This document shows, piece by piece, positions 24,101 through 36,100 of a DNA stretch of 64,000 nt (positions are counted from its first letter, which is position 1; every line of letters starts with the position of its first letter). Made by a program: the position numbers and the translations under genes. The notes beneath the pieces are model-generated. The model saw only the letters and a list, made by a program, of their open reading frames with translations, made no database searches and was not told the DNA's origin. The DNA comes from Siphonodentalium dalli (lineage: Eukaryota > Mollusca > Scaphopoda > Gadilida > Siphonodentaliidae), in assembly GCA_032622095.1 (NCBI GenBank), contig CP136069.1, positions 33,888,194-33,952,193 of the forward strand, written 5' to 3'.

Positions 24101-27100
24101 GGATGTACTATGTAGTTTCCCAACCATGCCGTGTCCATGCGAGTACAGACCTTCTCAAAAGTAATGGCCCTCCCGACCGCGTTACGACCGCGTTGGAGTA
24201 ACGTTACGACCGCGTTGATCCAACGCGGTCGTAACGTTACTCCAACGCGGTCGTAACGTTACTCAAACGCGGTCGAGGAAACCGCAACATAACGCGGTCG
24301 GCATGACCACCAATGCAACAAACGCAGTCGAGATAACCGTCAACGCAACAAATGAGGTCGGGAGAATAGCTTATCAACTGTAATAATAATTATTGAATAA
24401 CATTGTAAACATGAACTTTGAGACATGAACTCATTTTATTAAAATAACATTAAATTGAAAAGAGAAAATGAACGACGGCCACCACTTTTAGTTTCGTACA
24501 ATTTTCCGATAGGAAACAGAACGAAGTGTTGTAATCAATCGAGACGGTGACCGTGTGTTTGGCTTGTGTGATGCATGCTTTATTGGTGATGTTTTACATT
24601 TATAATTTTTCTGGAAAAAAATAATAAATAAATGCAGATCACATCGATCGCGCTGCACGAATTAATAGAGATGCAATTGAGATTTCTAACAAACAAAAAA
24701 CTTTGAGTTCACGTCGCAATGTACATGTATTCTTTGAATATTTAATATTCAGCGTCACCTCCTAATAAAGGTCAATAACCTGTACGCCAAGGGTCCGATG
24801 TCATTTGAAATCTTCGTGAGGGTACGATAAAACACACATCTACATTTACACGCACGTTCGTAATAGACACATGGATATACATGTACAGTGATGCAAATAA
24901 TTTAGAATATTAATTATCCATGTGTTGTGAAATACATGTAAAACAAACAGCGCTCAGATTTGGTTACCAGTGACTTGTCACTTTAACCAACAGACCGCGG
25001 ATCAAAAGCATGCCGCGAATGATTGACAGCGGTGTCAATAGAAAACGTGCTGTCATAACTTCGTCGGTTTTGATTGGCTAGTGACCATGCACTCGATGAA
25101 GTCTTGTTCAGGTGTTACTTAATTCATTGATGATGAAATAACGACATCATTCGTATTCAATGGTGCTTCGAAGAGACCAACAATGTATAATCCGCTATTG
25201 TGTAGGCAAGCATATGATAAATATTAACTTTCTTTTTACCGTAGGATATATAAGTTGAATAATATTGTTAACTTCAGTTTTTTTTTCACCGGAATTAAAT
25301 CACTGCAATTCAATTATTTATTTGTCTTCATCAAATATTTGAAAACAATTAGGAGATAAACATACCCTGTTGAGTTGTACATTCTGGGATTCGAGCATGA
25401 AAACAGTTTGTGAACGAGCCGGCTTGCCGGCGAGTTCACAAACTGTTTTCATGCTCGAATCCCAGAATGTACAACGAAACAGGGTACGTTTATCTCCATT
25501 GTAATTCAATCTAGCAAGGAATTTGCAAAAAAACTGTATAAAGTATCATTTAGTCATTTTCATGACACGAATCGAGACTTTCATTTCGCCGTCGTCACCG
25601 TGCACAAATCATTGGGTGTGTCCATTGCGTTACTCGGAACACTGCTCCGTAACCATTTCCTGTGGGGCGGGTTGGCTCGTTTCGCTACTCCGTTCTGCGC
25701 CGATCAAATTGTACCGTACCACATTCAGATTTTATGCACGCTGAAGCGGCCGATGAACGGTATCTATAGACAACAACGCGCGGGTGTGCTCGTTTCGCTA
25801 CTCGTTCTGCGCCGATTACATTTGACCGTGCTACATTCAGATTTGATGCACGCTGAAGCGGCCGATGTCCGTGAATCGAAAACGAAAGTTAGCCGCTCTC
25901 GGCCAATCAGAATGCTTGATTTTAGTGACAAATACTCAATTGAATTACAATGTACAATGTACATTTGAAGATCCAAGCGCCGTCTGACGATACCAAATTA
26001 GACAAAATTGTTTTTCTAGATTTCCGGGTTATAAAAGAAAACTTTAATATAGTCACCATCAATTATTATGTCACAGAAATCGCAAAAAAAAACACACGCA
26101 TGTCCACCGTTTTATTATCGATCTATATCTACATACGTTTGTGGTTTTACATTGAAAACGAGTACAAACTATCATAATTTAAACGCTCTTTATTTCGGTG
26201 TAAACATGGACGCTCTTTATTAGAAGCAATAATTTGAATTTTTTTGCAAGACTGACAGCAAGTGAGTTAAATGTATTCTCTTGAAAGCCGATATCTAGTC
26301 ATCAAAACCTCATATAATAAAAAGTTCTTTTGCACATATATTTACAGTATTCTCCGAAATTCGTTATCATTTCTACTGACAAGTACATCGTAAAATATTA
26401 ACAATTCAAATCACAAGTCTACAGTCGACACATAATGGCTTACCCATTTGATTTCAAACGCCGATGCCGGACAAAATATATACGGTAATTTAATGTCCCG
26501 CTAAAAAAAACACACCACCACCAGATAATTTTCTGTAACTCCACCCATATTTGAAAATTGATTGATATTTGTACAAGATACAAGATTTTATTGCAATAAC
26601 ACCTCAATGGGCAGTTGCAAGCATATAACATATAATATAAAACATAGATATACAATAATACATGCATTATGTAAAAATCGGCATGACCGCCAACGCAACA
26701 AACGCGGTCAAAAAAGTTAACCGTCAACGCAACAAACGCAGTCGAGATAACCGTCAACGAAATGGAATGTTTCCAAAATAATACAATGTTGTTTGCGTGA
26801 CGAGAGTAATGCATTCTGATTAGTGTTAAATGTTTTACATATAGGCCCACATTTAGATTTTTCCGGGAAAAAACTAATAAATAAATGTTGATCACAACGC
26901 GGTCGAGTAAACCGTTACGCAACAAACGCAGTCGAGATAACCATCAACGAAATGGAACGTTTCCAAAATAATACAATGTTGTTAACGTGATGGGAGAAAT
27001 GCATGATAGATTTGTGTTAAAATGTTTTACATATTGGCCCACATTTAGATTTTTTCCGGGAAAAAATAATAAATTAATGTAAATCACGTTGATCACGCTG

Positions 27101-30100
27101 CACGAATTAATGGAAACGTAATCGAGACAGCTAACAAACAAAACATATTGATGTCACGTCGCTATGTACATGTACATGTACATGTATACAGGTGTGTTAT
27201 TTGAATATTTAATATTCAGCGTCATATCCGTTTAAATGTCGATTACCTGTACGCTCATGTATAGACCAAGGGTATTGTGTCAGTTCCGATGTCGGCCGAA
27301 ACTGTATGAAACAATAAAGCGCGTTTATATACGCCATAAACAAACGCCATGAAAAATTCCAGAAATGTTCACGACGCTCGTTATGTATACCACTATCCAC
27401 GTGCATGTATAGCATTAAATAAACCAATAATCATTATAAAATAAACACGATTTGTGATTTATGTCGAAGAATACCATGACTTGATTATTCGGACTTTCAT
27501 TAGCCTCTCGTCGGTAGTTCGTAAAATATTATCCAGATATCAGTGCCCCTTTAATACAAGGAAAACATAACTTCCCCATCGCGAACCTCTATTGGACCAC
27601 GCACGCTGCTGAATGGTGACATTGTCTCGTTATTTGAAGTTATTATTAAATTTAGATCAAAGGAATTTCTGCAAGATATTTTTATACCATGTAGCAACTT
27701 TGTGAAGATGACTCCTCCTACCAGCTTGTATTCTGTATTGATTGACTGTGATTCAAACACAGAATTCTCGACTTGACACGTGCAAGCATAACTTTGTCTG
27801 TTTTGATTGGCTAGCGGACATCGTGTGCCACAATGATCACTCAATGAGGCCGTGTCGCTTTCACGATGATGAAATAAACTTACTCAACGTTTGCTTCGAA
27901 GAGACGTTACATGTTTCAGTAATTGTCCGCTATTGTATTGGCAAGCATACATGTATAGTAAATATTAACTTACTTTTTACCGTACTAGTAGTATATATAA
28001 GTTTAATAATTCAGTTAAATTCTGTTTTTCTCACCAGAATTAAATCACTGAAATTCAGTTTCTTTATGTGTCCTCATCAAATATTTAAAAACAAAACATA
28101 TACATTTGAGGACCGCGTTAAAAGGGCCACTTATTTTGAGAAGGTCTGTATGCCACTATTAGGCAATGCGGTTTAAATATTCCTTTGCGATTCACAGTAC
28201 AGTTATGCTTGACATATAAGCCCATGCACATATGCACGGCTCAGCCATTTTACAATTCCGGCGGCGGAGATTTTTTCATATGGCTGGCGTTAGAGATGTG
28301 GCTGGCGGCAACTTGTGGCCAATATGGCTGGCGGCGGCAGCGTGCGATGGCGGCTTCGGGCTCTAGTGAGTACATATAGATCTACAGACAATTTAGAAAT
28401 AAAATAGATATAAATGAGTCCAAGCATGAATTTAGTGTGTCTGACATTTGCAGAATGAGGTCCCTAGAGGATGAATTCAGTGACGCTATCCCGCACAATG
28501 GGCTAGCTTCACCAAATTCACCCTCTGGGAACCTCATTCTCCTTAGGCCTCAACTATTATGGAGACCTAGAATCAGATTGAAGTTCCCCAGTTAACGTTG
28601 GTGATGTTCACACATTAGTTACCTTGATTATGCATTTTATCTTCTGCAAATTAGGGGATATAGAAACCCAACAGAATGGAAATAATAATTTGAGACTACA
28701 GATACTTCCTAGAAGATCAGGCCTAAGCAGAATAAGGTTCCACAGAGGGCGAATTTTGTGACGCTAGCCCACTGTGTGGGATAGTGTCACTAAATTCCCC
28801 CTCTGGGGACCTCATTCTGCAAATGTGACACACACTAAATTCAGACTTGAATTTGTACCCCATCTACTGGATATCAACAGTGAGCTTCTATAATGCATAT
28901 GTGTTAACTTGGCTTGAAATATATGTAATTTTTTTCAATATTTTAAATCTAATGATTATTTAGTTCATTTGTCAATTATTTGAATCAAATTATTTTTCCA
29001 CCCAAAAAATGGTTTTCTAAACTTTCGAATCAAAACCTCTCCTGACATTCATATATCCATTAACCTTAACCCTCCCTTTACTAAATACTCATTGATATGT
29101 AGTTCCCTTATGAAATTCTCTGATAATAGCCCTTTTACTGGAATTGTTGGGGGGGGAATCCTCCCTCCCTCATCCAATTTTCCAGATATGAGATATTACC
29201 GGAGAGCCCAGAAATTTATTTAATGGCATTATTCCCAAACTAACCTGAGTTATTTCCATTCATATTAGCCATCTCCTCCGGAAGAAACTCATTGAGTTGA
29301 TCGTCCAACATTGAGCAATGATCAATCAACTGCAATAGAAGAATGATGTTAAAGGTTGCTTTTTCAGTACGTTAGAAATGCATTTAATACATATGGAGAA
29401 ATATGACATACATGTGATGCAGGGTCTAATCTAGAGTTAGAGTTTGGGAATCCTATGCACGGGGGAGGGGAAGTACCCCCTCCTGTTAATGGGGGTTTCC
29501 CCAGGTTTTTTTTTTTTGAAAAATCAAGCTTAAAATAGAGGTTTTGCTGGGAGTTCTGACACATGTGAAACTTAAAGGTAAGAAATGAAAATGTGAATTA
29601 TTTTGGCCCCAAAGATCTCTCGCATGCATTATGCTGGAAACACCAAGCACTGTATATTCATGTAATGGTGTTCATTGTGACAAAAGTGAAATACCACATC
29701 CAGAATAATGCATGCATTAAATCATGTTTAATCCCAAAACCCATTAGGCCACTATAAATAAAAATTTTATTGCCCTACCTAAAGTTTAAAAGATGTGTAG
29801 GCAGTTTTTCTGCATTTACTTTGTTCATTAGGCTATTTTTATTTGAAAAAAGATGATTTGCGGATCCGATGGCCTGAAATACTAGTTTAAAAAAAATTAA
29901 ATTGTCCGTTTTTACTGATTCTCTGTTGAACAGATTCACTCTTATGGTCCAAACAAACTCAACCAGAGCCATCTTTGATGTGCAACCCTAGTTTGTTTTT
30001 ATTATTTTAATACCGACCAACTCATAAAAATTGGCAAATCATCTTGCAGAAATATCCCGCAAATCATTTTTTCAAATAAAACTGGCCTTATCTAAAATAT

Positions 30101-33100
30101 TTCATCTTAAAATATCTATATATAACCGGATTCCCATTTATTGGGGATAGATAGAGAGAGATAGAACTGAACACATTTATTTCCAATGAATCTTAACAAA
30201 ACTTATAGATCATATAATATCTGGTCGGTGCTACTGGCACCCTTATAAAAGCGTCCATAAGTATAACATATGTAGTCTATAATAGTCTCGATACCATTGC
30301 CAATCCGATCTAATTTTATTTAATAAATATTGTTATTTTATAATTCATTTTGGAATCAGATCTATGACTAGGTTTTGAGAAAACGTTTGTTACAGGATTT
30401 TAGCTTGACAAACTCAATAATGAGTAACTTGAATGGCCCGAACGATAGGTGGCTGCTGATTTATTATGGGTATTACCATTCATTTTCGATCGTGACATAT
30501 ATTGTTGATTAAGTTTTAAAATTACCGACACGAAAGCTTCTGGATAAATTGCTTTCCGATATTGCTGTACGTTCCACAACCTTTAAAAATATCGTCGTTA
30601 AGATAGCTTATCATTCATTACTATATTCACCTATAAACATCATACCGAGGTGTCAATCGTATTCTGTGGGTAAATAAATTATTTGTGAATGGTCCAGGTA
30701 TTCAAGAATCCTGTTGATCGGGGGTTAATTCTGTGTTTTTTAATAACCTCTACCAGGAAATATGCAAACATTCTACTTTCAGTGTCGATGCAAACCATTT
30801 TGATTAGCGTTGTTTTTGGCAATAAAAAATTACACAAATTATAACACGCCCATTTCTATTATAATACAATTGTGTGATAAATCTAGCAACAGAGTATTAT
30901 CTTATGTTATGCCCTGTGCCAATGCATTCTCTTATATATGCGAGTCGACCATAGGTCGCCTCGCATATATAAGAGAATGCATTGGCCTAAAAAAAATCTT
31001 TTTTTAACACTTTTTACCATTTTTTCTTACATTCTTTAACAATTTTATAATTTTTAATGTGTTAAGCCAATGCATTCTCTTATATATGCGAGGCGACCTA
31101 TGGTCGACTCGCATATATAAGAGAATGCATTGGCACAGGGCCGTTCTGTTTTAAATATAATTATCTATCTTAGCCCTTGTATTTTCTTATTTTTTTGGGT
31201 ATAAACTTATGATATTTTACAGACATGGTTGAATATCAAAATCATTTGGTGAAAAACATTGCTGCTGAAAGCAATCTTAGAAATTGTTCTGTAGAAAATG
31301 AAACGACAGCACTAAATTCTCTTACCGCATCACATTGTTCAAGCAACATCTGTTGGTTTGATTCTATTCTGTCCATAAGTAATCGACTCTTTAACTCTTT
31401 ACCCAACAGGGAGGAAGTTCATTATTGGTGGTTGATATCTCCAAAGTAAAGTTTGTTTGGACGACCACACTCCATATGCCCAAACCTGGGCTTGATATAG
31501 GCCTAGATCAGCCCCTATCATGGTTGAATTAATATTTGAGCACCATGGTAGAATTAACTCTTCTTACTATACCGGCATTGGATGAATATATCGTTGCCGT
31601 TTTGTTTTATTTATGACAGTTTGAAGGGTTAATGTAAGGATGTTGTCATTTGGCACTGCATATAAACATTGATGACTCTACCTGTACTGTAAATTGTGCG
31701 ACAAAATGTCAAGTTAAATTCACATGTAAAATAAGTGTACTGACAATTTTTCGTACTGCCACCATCAACGGTAGAGGAAATTGTTATTAAAAATTTGCAA
31801 TTTATTTTTACATCCAACTTCACTACATTCATTACAACATGTTATACAACATGTACCGTGAAATATTCCTGATCATCCTTCAGTGGCTATCATCTGGATG
31901 TCATCTACATAATTATTAATTAAAAACAGTCAAGACAGTGTTAGTTGAGAATGTAATTGCAATGTAACCAGGCAAAATCAACCACATGGCTATTAGCGAT
32001 GTCAACTGCGATATCTTTCAGAATAAGGCAAAATAATTGTCAAAATGTATAGCCCCGAAAAATATTAAATAAAATTATTGTTTATTACTCCTTGTTGGTT
32101 TTATTTAGTGGCAGATACACATGTTTATAGGAATTAATCTGTGGACCGGGTAGGAGAATAATCAGAAAATGTCGGAGGGGAACTTTTAGTGAGGGGAGAG
32201 GGATCCTAAAAAGGACCCGCTGCCCCCATAGCGGAAACCCTGGCAAAACCAATAGCAGATATACGACTGAATGTATGTAATTCAGTATACCCATTCACTT
32301 CGATTGAAGGGAATATACAAGTCTGAGTTTAGTGTGCCTGTCATTTGCAGAATGAGGTCCCCAGAGGGTTAATTTAGTGACGCAGTGGGCTATCATCACC
32401 AAATTCAACCTCTTGGTACCTCAATTCTGCATGGCCTCAACTGCTATGGGAGACATAGACAAATGGTGAATATTGTGATGTACATCCATTGGGAACTTGT
32501 TAATGCAATGTGTCATCTGCCTATTTGGGAATATAGAGAAACTAAACTAAAAACAAAAAAATGAATCTATGTTTTAATAGAAATTTGATAGTTAACCCTT
32601 TGAGTGCCAGGTCCGATTTTTGTATCAACCCATATACCCTGTGCCAATGCATTCTCTTATATATGCGAGGCGACCATAGGTCGCCTCGCATTTATAAGAG
32701 AATGCATTGGCTTACCGTTTTTTTTTTTACAATTTTTTTTTTTTTTTTTTTAATTTTTTACAATTTTAATATATTTTATAATATTCTTTAACAGACTTAT
32801 TGTGTAGGTTTAGGGCCGATAATATCGGCCCCTGGCACTCAAAGGGTTAAGAGCATGATTTTAGTGATGCTAGCCCGCTATGTGGGATAGTGTCATTAAA
32901 TTCACCCTCTGGGGAATTCTGCAAATGACAGAATTCTATACTCAGGCTTTGGGATATAACAAACAACATTGAATGCATAAGACTGTTTGTTCAATTTATG
33001 AGCTTTCCGATGAATGGCAACAAGCCATATTTCCGACTAAATCCTGGAAAATTACCCATAATTCTGCTGTGGTTAAGGAGTCGATTATTTAGTATTACTG

Positions 33101-36100
33101 TAGAATAAAGCAAAATCCTTCCTGCTGTAATCAGTTCCCGATTCAGTCAAATTTTTCCGTAAATGCACAGAAATAATGTTGGCAATAATAATACTGCATA
33201 CCGGTATATCTAAAGCACATAGAAACATATTATGAAAGTCTCACCTTATCGATAACAAATTGCCTGTCATCGATGGAATGTAAAATCCAGCATTTAGTTG
33301 CCATTATTATCTGGTCTGGTGTCCATATGTCTGTAAGAAGGTCCAACAAGGAGAGGAAGTCAATAAGGCAGCAGTCCAATACACTTTCATCACCAATAAT
33401 CTGAAAATAACGAAATACAGAAAAATCTGAAGATTCATATGAAGTTTGGTGATGATCGGATGAGAGATGTGACCTGCAGGGTGTGCTAAAGGAAATTGTT
33501 GATGGAAAGATACATGCACATATGGACACCAATCCATGGCAATAGCTCAAACTTGACTTTATCAAGTTGAGCTAAAAAGTACATTTCTGTTGATTACATT
33601 TCTCAGCAATAAAACTCAGTGGATGTTAGCAACGAAAACCAGCTTGGATGCCATCTTATCTCAAGTTGATGCAACCAGTTAGTGTGTTAACAGTGCAAGC
33701 ATAAGGCAACATACATATGAAGAAATAAAGTGAATATTCATGAGTAATCGCTATGGCGACAATGATGTTATGACTGATATGCAAAACATTCACCATTTAT
33801 ATTCAAATCGGCATCAATATTAGCATCCATCTTAAGATTTTGTGGCCATATTGGTCCCCAAATATGATTTTATATCTACATTTTAGTTTATGTAATATTT
33901 ATTTATATCTCTTCTATTAATTTTGTTAATACATTTCGAGACAAAATATAAAATATTGTGTTACGCTCGGGCTGTTACACTGGACATTTCTGAAAATGGG
34001 AAGCTCTTTATTTTGAAGTTAGCGATGGCCATTTTGACAGCCAAGTTGTATTATTTGGTCAACATGGGTATTATATTATGAACTTGAAGTCTTGAACACA
34101 GCCAAGTGTATGAAATATGACAAAGGTAACAGTTTCTATGTAAGGTGTACCATCTTGAACAGAGTGCCCCCCCCCCCAATGTTTTTCCCAAGGTCATTCA
34201 TGCTGCACAAGAATGATTTGTCACTAATGTTGTCTAGATTCTACGATCTATAGACCATGCTGCTACCCTAGCCAAATAATCAGGCTTTCGGAAGAAAATC
34301 ATGCTAAGTTTGAACAGCTCTCAAATATTCTCGCTTGATCTCAGCAGATGCTGTTCTACAAACATGTCCACACCGCACGCAAGACGTAAAAAATCAGCTT
34401 GGTACCAACTTGATCTACAATAGGTTCACCTCATAATCGAGTCTCAACGACCAGACCATACGTATTCTGAATAATTTGGAGAAAATGTAGTTGCTCTCGT
34501 GTTTAAATTCTCATGGAAGCGACTGATCTTATTCCACCTTCCAAATTATGTAGGTTCAATTGAGTCATGACTGTTTAACTAAGGGTCCTGCAAAGTTGTA
34601 TAGCGTATTTGAGCTGATTCAAAATCACTTTGATGATAAACATGTGGACTTGAAATTATAGTGAGTCATGGTCGGCAATGAACATTCAAAACATTTACCA
34701 GTGCACTTCAAATACTGGTGTCATGAAATATTACTAGGCTAAACTACCTAAGCAACTGTGTAACAGATTACTCCAGGACAATTTAACATATCTCAACCAA
34801 ATATTAAAGGCACGGATGGCCTTCGTTATACGTTATAATTTTTAAATAACAGTTATCAAATTATGAAAATTTCCTCAAGAATATGCTAATAGTATAGTAT
34901 AATGATATGTGATATTATCCACAAAACACACTTTGTGTGAGCCAAGCGTTTGTTTATATACGGCGCGTAATTAGCAATAATCAAAACACTCAACACCGTG
35001 GCGATTATTTTAGGAGAGTGATTCACGTTGACCCATTCAACACCAAAAATCTTGAGAGGAATGAATTAGCAAGCACTATAACGTTATATTGTAAACAACT
35101 AGGTGGCATTTCAAAGTACCCTTTGAACAGAAGCATGTTAGAAGAAATAGAAAAGCACGTTAGTTTCGGTTTCGGTTTAGTAATTGGCTTCCTTGTTGGT
35201 GGAATTCCCGGGAAAATCTTCCTTTCACTTTGAATCCTCAGAATTGCAACTGGAACTTCAGGTTTTTACAAACGTTTACAAACTCAACAAACAACCAAAT
35301 AAATATTCAAATTTAAATAAATCATGCAATTAAAAAATAAATATGGAAACATACAGGAAATGTGTGTCAACAGAAGCTTGTTAATGAGAAGAGATAGAAA
35401 ACCACGTGTGTTGTGAAATCGAAAATTGCCGTCTTCGCTCGCGATGGTCATCTTCATCAACTTTGTATTAAGTTTTCCCATAAAATACGTTTTTCAAGGT
35501 AAATAGTTTTACAAATTGCTATAATTTCGGCACCATGAGGTGACTTTTTACCCCTTCTCATCAACATTTTTGGCGATTTTCGTATGCATAAAAACGGAAT
35601 AGAGATTAAAAAATAGTCATTTTATGAGAAAATGGTTTGGTGCATGCATATTTTATGCAAATAGCCGAAATATGCATTTAAACGATATGCAATTAACTGG
35701 AATTGACTGTAGTACTAGTAGTGAGTTTTTTGCTTATCGCATGCTCTTTACGTACTGTCTGTGTACATAACATGGCATTTGTTTACATAACACAGAGTAC
35801 TACTGAGTAACGTGATAATAACATGCAAATTACGTGAAATTTATGATTGGTATAAGAACAAAATTTGTCTATAATATAATAGTCTTTCTGTGTATGGCGG
35901 TTTTAAACGATATGACTATTTTAACAATAATAACCACTACCAATGCTTAACGTATCTTTAAATTAAATAAAAAACGTTTCTTAATCACAAAGACTATGGC
36001 ATATTATACACTATAGAACTTAAAACTTACTGAATCAAAATTTTCTTTAGCCAACACACGAGTCTTTTCCCTCATTTGCTCGTCCATTCCCCAATCAGAT

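Larger units (their letters stand above)
23825..28365. mobile_element. 4.54-kb hAT-like non-autonomous transposon (intron 3 of BTB-ZF)
   Basis: The left end reads tagaccgcgaagcc and the right end, reverse-complemented, reads tagagcccgaagcc. These imperfect 14-bp terminal repeats fit the hAT pattern (C/T)A(A/G)NG. An identical 8-bp duplication GTGAGTAC flanks it (23817-23824 and 28366-28373), as expected for hAT. No transposase is readable. The interior holds a large hairpin (25350-25500), a ~160-bp direct duplication (25656-25870) and two diverged copies of a ~1.2-kb block (24296-25330 against 26680-28090). A second right end lies at 40620-40835. Confidence 0.82.

Noticed and set aside
25523-25968. 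Overlapping frames inside the hAT-like element as a transposase
   Set aside because: They contain an internal ~160-bp direct duplication and no hAT dimerisation or catalytic motif that I can see.
34937-35233. 98-codon plus-strand frame in BTB-ZF intron 1
   Set aside because: No recognisable family, no splice context, and it is antisense within an intron; length is within chance for AT-rich DNA of this extent.
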